From Liolophura sinensis (Eukaryota > Mollusca > Polyplacophora > Chitonida > Chitonidae), in assembly GCF_032854445.1 (NCBI RefSeq), contig NC_088304.1, forward strand, positions 31,939,732 through 32,003,731: DNA of 64,000 nucleotides, written 5' to 3'. A program made the translations under genes and the position numbers. Shown here piece by piece: positions 10,395 through 25,588 of the stretch (positions are counted from its first letter, which is position 1; the number at the start of each line of letters is the position of its first letter). The notes beneath the pieces are model-generated. The model was given only the letters and a program-made list of their open reading frames with translations, was not told the DNA's origin and made no database searches.

Positions 10395-13300
10395 CTTGAA
10401 TTGAAGTGTGACAATGATGTGGATAAAGCCAGCTATTCCAAGTAAAATACTTACTGATGAATGTACAAAGTAAATTTGAAAATTTTTGGCATAGAACATT
10501 ACGAAGTGCGTGACTCTCCATGATAAGAGCACATAAAATGTTCTCTGCTCCATACGGTCAGCAAAGTTTATAAAAACCGATTGATAACCTAACTTTCAAA
10601 ACATAGCTCTAAATATCATATTGATTTTGCGCTGAAATTCAGTGTTATATTGACCTGCTCAGTAAGCTAAGTCTTGGCTGATTGCTCTGCACAATATGAC
10701 GGAATCTGACACAAATATCATTTCGTGAGAACTATTGATCTCTGACGTGACATTTGCCATTTGACGCATTTTGTAATGATACTGTAAACTGCGGTTTTAA
10801 ATACTGGTGATCAGAGAAAAAAACTGTAAATATAAAAGTGTAAAAAAACTGGTCAAAATTGTGAACCAAAGTGGTACAAGGTCAAAAATATTGGATGGGA
10901 AACTGCGTTTATCTTTCCGGCGTTATGCATACGAGTATAGTGAATGCACTAAACAAAAAATTCTTAAGTCTGTGCAGTGTACTAATATTAATGAGGATAT
11001 TAATTGGATATAAAGTCAGGAAAAGCCAACAATTGCTTTCTCATCTTGAATCGTGATGTGTTACAGGGCAGGGGACACAGACTTCTGATCATGTCAGGCA
11101 GCTTCTAATATCTCACTTTATGCTTGCAAACCGTGGATTCCGCAGTTCAACTGTATACAGAATTACGCTGATGGAAACCCTGGAGCACAATACTGACATA
11201 AGACTATGTTCTATCTGTCGCACTACTTAGAATAAAGAAAACTCCGACTGGGTCTTAAGACTACAATGACGACACATTCACCTTTTCTGCAGGTGGTCTG
11301 ACATTCCCATAGCCTCATAGGCAACGCGATATATTCAAAGTTAATATTCAGTTTTAACAAACTGGGACTGTATTCTGCCGTCTGAGAATTCGTAATCACG
11401 TTCGACGACAACTGGACGAGATATCAGAAGAGTCTGACACAGTCGTTATATGAGAATCAGAAAGCTAGCTCACACGCAGACACGCGATTACACGGCTCTC
11501 TCGACGATTATAAAGCTCTGATACAATGCGGCAAGGCTTTGTGCTGGCCTTAACGGCCGTTATCGATATGCCAGCCTCGTCACAGAGTACCACGTGTAAA
11601 GGCCAAGTTCTCTGTTCTTCGCAACCCAGATCAATATTCTGCTGACAACGCACGGCTAATCCGTATACTGACAACCAAGTTTCTTGAGTTTTAAGTAGAG
11701 GAGTACCTCATAAGAAAAACACTATAAAAATTTTTTTCCCATGGTCCTTTTATTATTTCCATAAAGGCCTCTCATTTTGTCGTAGAAAAAGAAAAAAAAG
11801 TTTTTCTGTTGCCAGCGTCTTTACAAAATGTTTCCCGATTCCCTTCCTTGTTACTGACAAACTTGATTAGATCGATTAAAGACATATCGAGTTATCAAGT
11901 TTATTGGCTACCTGTTTTATTTTTCCTTTCTCGGAAACCTTTTCATACAGTGATGTATTCACTTGACTTTGTATTACCTGGTATAACGCTATACTAACGA
12001 ATTTGTCACTTATATACGACTTCGGTGAGTTGCCATGATTTCTTCTCCTGCAAGGTCTACTTTTCGGTAAGGACTGGATTGTAACCATACGGTGGGAAAC
12101 TACCACGTTTTATTGTTTTTCTTTTATGTGTGAAAGGTGTGAGTGGAGGTAGCACTACAATATTGACATGCAGGTCCATACAAGCCACGAGAATTTGCTG
12201 TGTGGCAATTACACATAAACGTTTGACACAAAAGGCAAACCGGACATGCTGCTCATTCCTGGCAGCACACAGACAATATCTGGACATGCACTACAATCAG
12301 TGTGAGTTTAACCACAACAGAAACATTTAAAAGAACCCATTTGGATTGACAAAAGAACCCCGAATCCGACAAACCCGTAACTAGTGATGTCGCTTGTTTA
12401 ACTTCAGTTTCCACTGGTACGATTGCTGCTTCAGGTCATGCGGTTTATCAGGTACTTGGAATGGTGCGACCGTTTGTGTTGGACTATCTTTTGTCTCTTT
12501 CTTACTCCATGAACCTGACCGCTGTCGTCACTTCTGAGTACAACTTAAAGGACAAGACAGCACCTGGCTAAAACACATTTCAATGGAAAACAAGATTCTC
12601 AAGCTTTGTAAAGAGTTTCATACTTTATTATCTTAATGAGACTTGACCGAATAACATGTGGAACAAAATGTCCAATAAATCAATACTACACAAATGGCTG
12701 ATGTGAGTCGAGGCAGACATCTTGAGAATTTTATCCATCCAAATAAGTTGCTATCAGATTGCGCGGCCTAAGCTTTCACGTAGACTTTACCCATTCACTC
12801 CATCAAGTGACACATGGTAACACAAAACTACTGGATTAGACATTATTTTGAGGTTTTAACAAGCAATGAAAGAAATATCCTTCCAGTATGTCCAATTTCC
12901 AAGAAGGCTATTTTTCTCACTTGAACCTTGATCACCAGTTCGAAGTCAACAACTTTTATTTGCCATAGGCTGCTGCTTTGTCTACAATACGGAAAATGAC
13001 TTCCACGTTAGGGAGATAGAATAAAGGTGACGTCCCTTTGCTGTCGACAATGGAGACGCACTGAAGCTGTGTGAAGACGTGGCCACTAAACGTTCACCTC
13101 GTTGAAGAAAAAATCTAAAAAATATTTAATGCTGGTTTATGATACTTTGACTGGTAGTCTTTCAGTGGACAAAAACATTAGTTAGGTGCTGTCTTTCACT
13201 TTAAAACACCAATTACATAAATAAAAAATAAATCAATAAACCAATGTACATGTTCGGTGTACAAATAGGCCATGAGTAAATAATATCACATAAGTATGTG

Positions 13301-14466
13301 AAGAAGTGTATTAGCATACCACTTAACGAAATTCCGTTTACCAGGAAACTGGGAACTGTGCATTGTCAATAATACATACTATCAATAATCCTTGTCTATG
13401 ATGTAAATATTTGTTGATATTTGTGGGTATAAAAATTAAGGAATTTTAAAGTACATGTAAGTAAATATAAAATTTAAGATTTAAACAGGTAAAAGGAAAC
13501 GACAAGCCACTTAGCATATTGTATTAAAAAAAAATTCAAATCATCTCGCCAGGAAACGTACGATTTATGGACAATCAAAACAACCGGGATTTTGATTAAT
13601 TGATCGTTTACCGCACAAACTAATTGTATATGCGCTGATAAACGTCTTTTGGCGAGCTAAGCGGAATGAAATTAGTTTACTCCGGTTACAGCTTGATGAA
13701 TGGGGCCATTGACACCTGGCGCATTTTCTACAAAGATTCAGAAATTTTTGGTTGCAATCGATACAGTGTGTACACGTTCGAGAGTTCATTCCTACATTAC
13801 CGGAGAGAGAAGAGAGATAGAGAGATACCAGTCAAGAAATGGCGGCCATGCTTAAGGAAAGGGCAAAACTCTAAAGCTAAGTCAAGAAGAAAATAAAATA
13901 AGCGAGACAAATCAGCAATGAGACCGCGGTGGTTGACAATTGGTAACCATAACAGCTTGTGAAGGTTACTTAAGATAAGCAGACCTGAGACCTAAAGCCT
14001 CTGCCTGTGTATAAAATGGCCACCGTCTATGACAGAGTCACTTCTCATAGTAAGCGCATTTCGGGGCATTAAAAATGACACAGCCTTCTCAATGATCCTG
14101 TCAATTTGCAAACATCGATCCAATATTCTACAACCTCACGGACAAGCCTCGTCGGGCTATATAGGGCAGAGGGCACAGATCATTTAAATAAATCCAAACT
14201 GACACTAACGTTCGAATAACGGACGACCACAAACCTTTCGGATGACCCCGTGACCCGTGTTTGGCCGTTACTTTCGGTGATTTATGCTATTACTGGAAAC
14301 TGTGCTAGACCCTTTTAACAAATATCTACGATATGAGAAGTGTCACATTTCATTTGTAATTTCAAAGTTTCAATTTCACCACGTATGGTTAAGGTCATCA
14401 CGGTTGTCGAACTCAGCATTCCCAGTACTTTGTCAACTGAAAATATTATGCACCCACCTACTTTAC
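10395..14466. other. No gene seen over about 4 kb
   Basis: Frames reach only about 76 codons on either strand, without recognisable motifs. A decayed SINE-like tail (AAAACACCAATTACATAAAT) is visible at about 13204-13225. Otherwise I see nothing I can name. Confidence 0.55.
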
Positions 14467-14955
14467 AGGTTATGAGTTACATAAGGCTAAATTATAGGTT
14501 GTGCAATCCGATAATACTTCACCGGCTATGCGTGACATGGTGATACTTACAAGTTATGCGTGACCAGATAATTCTTCACCGGTTATGTGTGACCTAATGG
14601 TACTTTTTAGGCTATGCGTGACATGGTGGTACTTTACAAGTGATGCGTGACTAGATAATTCTTCACCGGTTATGTGTGACCTAATGGTACTTTATAGGCT
14701 ATGCGTGACATGGTGGTACTTTATAGGTTATGTGTGACCGGATGGTAACTTAACAGGTTATGTGTGACCTGATGGTACTTTATAGGTTATGTGTGACCTG
14801 ATGGTACTTTATAGGTTATGTGCCACCTGATACGTACTACTTCATAGGTTATGTGTCACCTGATACCTACTTTATAGGCTACGTGTGGACCTGATACGTA
14901 CTACTTTATAGGCTATGTGTGACCAATAAGTACTACTTCATCGGTTCTGCATGAC
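14467..14955. repeat. 29-bp minisatellite with an 87-bp higher-order unit
   Basis: The basic unit is GGTTATGTGTGACCTGATGG followed by TACTTTATA. In the first half three 29-bp variants (GCGTGACATGG, GCGTGACCAGATAATTCTTC and GTGTGACCTAATGG) recur together about every 87 bp, at roughly 14526, 14612 and 14699. The second half is simple 29-bp repeats that become irregular near 14830-14950. Confidence 0.88.
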
Positions 14956-17881
<2,926 letters not shown>

Positions 17882-18302
17882 CCATATATGGGGAGTATTA
17901 CTTACCATATATGGAGAATCTTTCTCACCATACATGGGGGAAAATTTCTCACCATATATTGGAAATTTTTCTCATCATATATGGGGAATATTTCCCACCA
18001 TATATGGGGGGAAATTTTTCACCATATATGGGGAATCTTTCTCATCATATATGGGGAATTTTTTCTCGCCATATGTGGGAAAATTTTCTCACCATATATG
18101 GTGAATCTTGGTTTACACATATGGTAAATCTTTCTCCGCATATATGGAGAATATTTCTCACCATGTATGGGGAATCTTTCCCATCATAGATGGGGAATAT
18201 TTCTCATGATACATGCGGAATCTTTCTTACCATATATGGAGAATATTTCTCAACATACATGGTGAATCTTTCTCACTCTATGGGGGAGGAAATTTTCTCA
18301 CC
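17882..18302. repeat. ~23-bp minisatellite rich in CCATATATGG
   Basis: Units resemble CACCATATATGGGGAATCTTTCTC in two halves, varying from about 22 to 26 bp, roughly 18 copies. The decamer CCATATATGG occurs exactly at 17882, 17905, 17998, 18022, 18092 and 18230, with many one-base variants (TCATATATGG, CCATACATGG). It matches the CArG-box consensus CC(A/T)6GG bound by SRF/MADS proteins. The 113- and 79-codon plus frames are artefacts of the array. Confidence 0.9.
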
Positions 18303-19057
18303 ATCCTGAGAATTTCAGATTAAACGTTAATATTGAGTTACTATGAACGTCAGAACAAAATGGCTGTTAACATTCAGGTCCGTTTTCCCTCTTGTTTCGA
18401 AATATAATTTATGTTGGACTTCATTTTAATTCTAGGATGCTAATAAAATATATTTGTTTCTGCCACTCTTACACGATGGGGCGGTACAAAAAGGATATCT
18501 GTCACACAGTCATAGTTGCTTGTGTTTAATTGGCGTTGTTGGTAGTTATCGTGTGGCAAAGGAACGAATCGAACTTCTGCTGGCTCAAATGCCTTTGAAC
18601 GAGGTGAATACAATGTTGTGTCATGTAAGCATAAACTTGTCGTTTATTTCAACATGGCTATTTCGGCTTTGTTGATTCAGTATTATAAAGCCCTCGCAGA
18701 ATTAGGTTATCATAACATAATGGAAACTGCGAACAGTTCCATTCCTCCTAAGAGCATAGTGAAGTATGTTAATCAAAATTATCGACCATTTGCTCCATAT
18801 TTTCCGGCGTAAAAATCCAGACATCGATTTCGTATTTAAACCCACCTCAAAAATCCCGTTGTTTCAAACCAGAGGCCGACTGGCAACAGCCAGGTTTGCA
18901 TAGCCTATACAATAAAAAAAAAACAAGTTGATGTGAACAGGAAGTATGTTCTCTGAGTGATGCCAGAATGTAGTTTGTTATCATAGCATAATACTATGTT
19001 ATACTCATCATATTATCCTGTTAGTCTGATGCAATCTTGGTATGTGTGTTATACTTA

Positions 19058-19127
19058 ACAGAATAATCTGCCACAATAACAGAATAATCTGCCACAATAA
19101 CAGAATAATCTGCCATAATAACAGAAT
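19058..19127. repeat. 21-bp tandem repeat, 3.3 copies
   Basis: ACAGAATAATCTGCCACAAT plus one base repeats at 21-bp spacing with one C-to-T change in the third copy. Confidence 0.9.
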
Positions 19128-19420
19128 TCATTCTAACATAAACTTAAACAACAGACTTTCTGTTGAAGTGAAGACATTATTTCTTGGGCGTAGGCCTTGA
19201 TTCATCGTAATGGATTCGTTGCATACAAAGCAGTCAACATTACAACCTCTTCATCTGATATTTCATGGTCCCCCAAAGAGGTCACTAAAAAGTATCTGAG
19301 CTAACGTCTTTTTTGAACATTCAAGAATGTTAAAAAGAATACAAGAACCTATTCCATTCCTGTCGGTTTTATGGGTCAAGGCTGTTCAGTCATTTTTCAT
19401 CTTCAACCCTATCTTGATAA

Positions 19421-19482
19421 TTTCACGTGTATAAATGAAGTCATATATAGATTTCACATGTATAAATGAAGTCATATAAATT
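19421..19482. repeat. 31-bp tandem duplication
   Basis: TTTCACGTGTATAAATGAAG-TCATATA occurs twice in a row (second copy starts 19452), differing by one G/A change in CACGTG/CACATG. Confidence 0.85.
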
Positions 19483-21278
19483 TATATTGCTGCCTCACTG
19501 AAAAGACATGCGGGAGATACCAAACATTCACTTTACAAAGCCACCAGGCCAGTTAATTCTTAGTGTACATGTACATGCATTAACTCATATCTTATATTGT
19601 TTTTTCTTAAATAGGCCTATTACAAGACTTCATTGACTTTACACCATCATTTTACCTATGGATGGCAAAGAAATGACAGCTCACATTTTACACTCTCTTG
19701 TGATTCATTGTACATATTAACTACAGCGTAACTGGAGTTTAGCAATATCAGAGAAATTTCTAAGAGAATATAGGTGTCACCTCTTTGCACCGGAGGTACG
19801 CTAGAATGCTTTTGTCTTTTCTTTATACATGGCTGCATAGTTTAGCGCATCTTCTGTGAAATTTATCTGAAATTGAAATGCTTTATTTTATCAAAATGTG
19901 TTAACTAAAATGGCCCTCGCCGGTCAAGTATACAAATAGCCTTTTCCCAATTTCTACACCCTTTAACCAGTAACGAAGCAGAATGGAACAATCACACGAG
20001 GTGCCATGGTTTCTCCAGGTCTCCGCATGACCCTATTCACAAATCTCACGGATATTACATATATTTTCCCTCCTAACAAATCCAAAAATGCTACAATGGA
20101 GTAAAGTATCTGCTGATTGACCCCGCTGCACCGGTTTCGACTGATCAAGTCGTAAATATCATATAGTCTTCGCTAATTGGATTCAACTCACTATAAATGA
20201 CGATTTTTCTGTGTTATTTGTAAGCCGTAATCATATATGAATCCGTCGTTGTCACGTTGGTTTTCAATCGGATTTGTGGTCAATCTCCCAGTACTCATTT
20301 TACAAAATCAACAAACCCCATCAACGATCACATGTGGCGTACTTGTGGCGTGCATGTGTATACCCAGCGCAATACAGAGCAGTTTTACTATTTGCACATG
20401 TTCTTCATTGCGCAAACTGTCTTTCCGATAAATAAGCCCAACCGTTATGCAACAGGTCGGGGTTTGGTGTCATCTAACATAAAGGTTACTTAGTTAAAGA
20501 TGGTTAAAATATGTGCTCCATGAAAATGTCGTAGGAGCCTAAAGCTGATCGCCAGTTTTGTTCGAGTCGACTCTAAGCCGTCCTTTCCCGGAACCTTTTA
20601 GTGTGTGTCTTAAGGATGCAGTTATCCAGGCCTTGATTGCACACGCTGTAGGGATTCGATGTATTAATTTTGAGTGGGTCGTGTCTTCAAACCCATGCAA
20701 TGTTCACATTACCCTTAAAGAACGTTCACCGATCTAGTCTGGCTCTTGCAGGGCACATTTATTACCTATCTGTAGCTCACAACAGAACAAGCACTTCTAT
20801 TTACGGATGAGGTTTGCAGTTGTTTTTCAACCGTTATTTGATTTTTGTTTTTGGCAAAACATGCAACACATGTCGCTGTACTGTGTGTTTGACCTTTAGA
20901 GCGCACTGAAAATATTTCAAACAGCTCCCTGCTGGCACGCATGGTCCCATTTGTTGAGTTGTTGCTGTATGCTTGCCATACGACACATGTGGCTGTTTTA
21001 TGGGTTTGACATTTTGCCCTGATAAACAAATACGTCGTTTGCCTGTGTTACAGTTTGCAGACAGTGTCCATGGGGCATTATATATCTCTTGGACAAAACG
21101 TTGCGGTAAGGTGTTTCTCTTAATGCTATTCCCCAAGGAATCGTATTTTGCTCGTGGACGTATTTTTGTTCTCGCTGTTTTTCTCTCTTACGATGGCAGA
21201 CACTATACTATGAATTGAGGAAACCGGTAATAAACCACACAACTTTGATAAATTATACTGGAGACATTTTATGCATGT

Positions 21279-21480
21279 ATGCTGGCTTCCTCTCCGGTCG
21301 TACATGGGAAGGTCTGCCAACAACCTGCGGATGGTCGTGAGTTTTCCCCGGGCTGTGCACGGTGTGCCAGCAGCCGGCGGATGGTCGTGAGTTTTCCCCG
21401 GGCTCTGCACGGTTTCGTGCCACCATGATTATTGGGCGCAGTAGTATAGGTAAATTTACCACCAATCAAATAAGTAAATT
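21279..21480 (+). mobile_element. tRNA-derived SINE with an internal 50-bp duplication
   Basis: It starts at GCTGGCTTCCTCTCCGGTCG and ends ACCAATCAAATAAGTAAATT, so the tRNA-like head is missing. The segment 21311-21360 (through CTGCGGATGGTCGTGAG and TTTTCCCCGGGCTGTGCAC) is repeated directly at 21361-21410 with a few changes. This gives two copies of a block present once in other SINE copies. The 3' TATAAGTGAAA block is degraded. Overlapping minus frames of 66-94 codons are artefacts. Confidence 0.85.
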
Positions 21481-21616
21481 AACAAATTTGAGCATGTGAG
21501 ATATGTCATTTGGGTCGAAAGTAAATGTTTCCTAACAAACTTCAGGCTAGGCTACACGAGAGATCACTGTCAATCATTTATTGAGTAATTCAAGCGTAAT
21601 ACTAGTGATGTCTACA

Positions 21617-21890
21617 GGGGGTGTGTGAGTTTCTGCTCAAGCCGTGGTATTGGGGGTGTGTGAGTTTTCTGCTCAAGCCGTGGTATTGGAGGTGTGTGAG
21701 TTTCTGCTCAAGCCGTGGTATTGGGGGTGTTGTGAGTTTCTGCTCAAGCCGTGGTATTGGGGGTGTGTGAGTTTCTGCTCAAGCCGTGGTACTGGCGGTC
21801 AGTGAGTTTCTGCTCAAGCCGTGGTACTGGGGGGTGTGTGAGTTTCTGCTCAAGTCGTGGTATTGGGGGGTGTGTGAGTTTCTGCTCAAG
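21617..21890. repeat. 35-bp minisatellite, about 8 copies
   Basis: The unit is GGGGGTGTGTGAGTTTCTGC followed by TCAAGCCGTGGTATT, with one- or two-base length changes in the G-run and T-run. It starts about 137 bp after the SINE at 21279-21480. The minus-strand QKLTH-type periodic frame is an artefact. Confidence 0.93.
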
Positions 21891-21914
21891 AACATTTGAA
21901 CATTTATATGAGCC

Positions 21915-22020
21915 GTTAGTGTAAAACTCTAACTGACGTAGACTGACCAGAGGGTATCTTTTACATGTTACTGTCAAACTCTCTTGGCTGCTCTGGTTTT
22001 ACTCTATGCTGTACTCTGCT
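21915..22020 (+). repeat. Dispersed ~110-bp repeat, copy D
   Basis: Shared blocks are TCTAACTGACGTAGACTGAC, GTTACTGTCAAACTCTC and GCTGCTCTGGTTTTACTCT, in the same order as copies A, B and C. It is the most diverged in its middle part. Confidence 0.45.
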
Positions 22021-25000
22021 TATATTTATTTCCATCAAGACACCGAGAAGAATAGGAGAAAGAGAACGTAAAATTTGCAGGAATTATACGTAGCTTTGGT
22101 GAAAACTTTGCCTCTGTATGCTCTATAATCTTTTGACATGCACGGCAGTTGATGATGACTCCGTTGATGTGTATCTGACGTTCAACAGTTACCGCTGTTT
22201 TATACACATGAGAAATGAGACGTTTTTTGACCCATAATAAAAAGGAGTCCCACTCTGAGAAGATAAATGACAGGATGTTGATATGGTGTATAACTAAAAC
22301 GAAACAAAAATAAATAAAATAAAAAAAAACGAAATAAATAAATAAATAAATAAAAATCTACGGTAGTTGCGCTGCATGTGTATCTTAAAAATCTACCCCA
22401 ACAAAGAAACAACAAGAGCAACAATATCCGTAACGCCATTGAACTGACAGACATAAACAGAAAACTATTCACAGCTTATGTGGTAACGAAAATTTGGAAT
22501 GGTCATCCTTGGTACCTCTTAACTTGTTGCTGGGCCATTATGGTGCCATTAGAGGAACGGGTCAGTAGGCCTAACTGCTCGACCCATAGTCAATGTATCT
22601 GGACTGAGTGGTGCCTTATGTACAAAGTATAGAGTATCTAGTGTCCTCGGCCTGGCGTTCCATAATGAGACAACGCTAGAAATTTACCATCAACCAGACT
22701 ATCCTGTATCGGTATCAGTTGCACATTTTTTTCTCATATTCGCCTGCTGTAGTGCCTTCTAACATACATCTCAAGGCACAATCACCTTGAGTGGCGACTT
22801 ATTAGTTCAAACCCGCCCTCCATAAACCATTAGCTTTTCTTTCCTGACAGCTCGGTTAGGCTTCGACCCTATACGTCAGTACACAGAGGTCGCACGCGGA
22901 AATTTAATATACTATATCCAACCGTCATGATAATTCATTATTATTTCAAACCAAAACTAATATCGTGCCGGGGTCCAGTAATTGTATTTATCGCACACTG
23001 GTATTCCTCCGAACAGATAGCTCCTCCAACGATGACATATACACGAGAAAGCGTATTACCTCCCCTATAAACAATTCCGGGGATGCGATCCACAGTCACG
23101 CCGGCCTCACCATAATCCCTCAATAAAATGACAGCCTCAATACCAGGCCGGCAGCGCCCAGTAACGGCTTAACGCTGGGTGCTCAGTGCCCAATGGGTCC
23201 ACCGATGACGACGCCACGGAATAATAGTAACACTCAGCCATCAGATAATTAACGGATCTGAATAAAGCGTCAATAAAACATCCTCAATGTTCCAGCACAT
23301 AGACCCCTCTCTCTTCATCGACCCACTGCTAACTCCTACTCTGAGAACTCTCCAACAGTCTTGGAGCGGTATAGGCTTTATTTTCGTCTGGCGAAAGATA
23401 TCATTATGGAGGCTGTCGTTGTAGCGACGTTTCTCAGAGTCTGTGGTTAACGACGAGGCATTTTATCGGTGTGTAGCATGTTTGGGATTTTACCACAAGG
23501 AGAGCATGTTTGGGGGTTTTACCACGTGGAGAGCATGTTTGGGGGTTTTACAGGTCGAAGTTAAGACATTTTACCGTCTTTGTCACATAGGTGGAGGTTT
23601 TTGTGGACCAAAGTTAAGACATTATACGGCCTTTTCATGTCTAGAGGTTTTCGCGGATCAAAGTTCAGACATTTTACCACATTTGTCGCACGTTGGGAGG
23701 TTTTAAAGACCGCCTTTTTCACTTGTTTAGATTTTCGCGTATTTTACCTACAAAAGGAAGACATTGCCTTGTTCATATTTTCTCAGAACAAATTAACAAT
23801 ACAATTGGCGTATAACCCAATCAAAATAATAAGCCTAAATACTCTAAAATACCTCTTAACGCCCAAAGGAGTGTGAATTTTTACAAAACTGTATGGTTAC
23901 GCCAAACGAAGAGTACAAATTCAATATTGGTAAATGAAATTAACAAACTGGTGCATGTATTTACTGAACTGGTTAACAAAGTCTTTGTTTTGAATTTTAC
24001 TGCTAAGCATTATAAGCAGTTGATAAATGCTGATGTATTGTTCTGGGATTTCGGTTCAATCCTAAGATCCTGTTAGATTCCTTTTTTGCACTGTTTTCCT
24101 AATTTTCCCCTTATATGATCAGCTGAGTCTAGAGACTCGTCTGGTTATATTTTGACTCACTTAGTTAGTTGGAAAACTCACTGGAGTCGTCCATGACTCA
24201 GCAATGGTCATGTAACTCATTTTTCTCAGTCAAAATAGTTCCATTGAATTACTCAGATTTTTTAGTCTGCTGACCCAAACTTTTCTCTCAGTGTACTTCA
24301 TGCTGTATTTTTATGGCATGGTATATAGTTCTACCAGTAAAACAGGATGTACCTCATAGGATAACTGGAGAGGGGTCAGCTGGATAAAGAGAACAAGGAA
24401 GCACGTACCATGGAAATACGAGACAAGTGCACTAATACCGTGTCATGATCGACTGCTGCTTTGAATGTCTAGCAGAATGATATGGCTTCGCACTGCAAAA
24501 AGGTCTCCATGTATATCTATAGCAATCATGAAGTTCAATCCGTGATAACTCTTTCCATTTACAGACAGGACCAAATAACTGTGATGGATGGAACCGCATA
24601 AACACAAACAGAACGGTGCAGATCAATCACGTTTATAAAAGTTTCCAGTTAACACTATTCAGAGCTTTGCGTGATAAGACCAAAGGGTTCCTTATGCTTG
24701 CTACAAACCTATTTTTTCATTAAGCTTTGGTCAAAACGCTTAGCTTATGTTTGCATTATAGTTTATATGGAGTGGCTACAGTGACCTCGGAACCCGGAAT
24801 TCGTGTTTTCCCCGGCAAACAAGCTAATCCAATCAGATCACAGCTAACAACTCTACACTCAGTTCTACTGTCTAACTAATCTGGTTGTATAGCAAGAAAC
24901 CAGGCTCTAATTCCATCGACACCCCATTCACTCAGATTGGATAAACCTTGCAGAGTTGTTGTTGAAATGGTACAAGCTCAGTTAATATTACCAAAACATG

Positions 25001-25390
25001 GCCGACAAACCATAGCATCTTCCCACAGTCTGAGCGCTGCATCGTGTCACGCTGACCAAAGCTGCCGTGACAATCTCTGTTTGACATAAATAGTCCAGAA
25101 AGAAAAACACGTAACTCGGAGAAAACATACAGAGCCTGTTTTTAAGCTTGACTACTCAGCACAGGATCGAAATTTTAAATAGGCTTTATTAATGTTGGAA
25201 GCTTTTACTAAAGATTTATGACCATAAAATGCGTCAATTCTATGTGTATGTTTTTATAAGCCTACTGCATCTACGCTCTAATATATATTCAGGAATCAAA
25301 AGAATGTTAACATTAGACCAACATATTCTGTTTGATTTGCAAAATGTTTATACTAAGCGTTCAGGCTATAACGTTTCTTATCTTTTAGGT
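22021..25390. other. No confident gene
   Basis: Holds an A-rich low-complexity stretch with AAATAAATAAAT at 22300-22355, possibly an old retroelement tail. There is a weak tandem pattern at 23440-23720 (GCATGTTTGGG, GTTTTACC and AAGACATT phrases). A minus-strand frame at 22941-23169 is open without a start for about 76 codons and is unassigned. A cluster of TGACTCA motifs sits near 24150-24200. Confidence 0.5.
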
Positions 25391-25588
25391 CATTTATTTA
25401 TTTATTTGATTGGTGTTTTATGCCGTACTCAAAAGTATTTCACTTATACGACGGCGACCAGCATTATGGTGAAAGGAAGCCGGGCAAATCCCGGAGGAAA
25501 CCCCCGATCATCCACAGGCTGCTGGCAGATCTACTGCTGGCAGTATTAGCTACGCGAGCACGCTAACCTCTCGGCCACAGGGACCCCT
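25391..25588 (-). mobile_element. tRNA-derived SINE, near full length
   Basis: On the minus strand: head remnant GGGGTCCCTGTGGCCGAGAG, then CTGCTGGCAG, CCTGTGGATGATCGG, the CATAATGCTGG body, CTTATAC, AGTACGGCATAAAACACC and the tail. Part of the B-box segment is deleted compared with the 42549 copy. The left and right flanks share a loose TCTTTT(A/T)GG match that may be an old target-site duplication. Confidence 0.88.

Larger units (their letters stand above)
18303..21278. other. No confident gene; two small tandem repeats
   Basis: Frames reach 100 codons (20834-21136 minus). That region is discussed as a finding because it shows a 39-codon internal repeat, but it cannot be called a gene. The rest is AT-rich sequence without recognisable content. 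Confidence 0.5.

Noticed and set aside
22200-22472. 90-codon hydrophobic minus frame as a membrane protein
   Set aside because: Its hydrophobic part is the antisense of an A-rich AAATAAAT-like low-complexity stretch.
24150-24260. Definite enhancer
   Set aside because: Two TGACTCA motifs in 100 bp are weak evidence; kept only as a low-interest finding.
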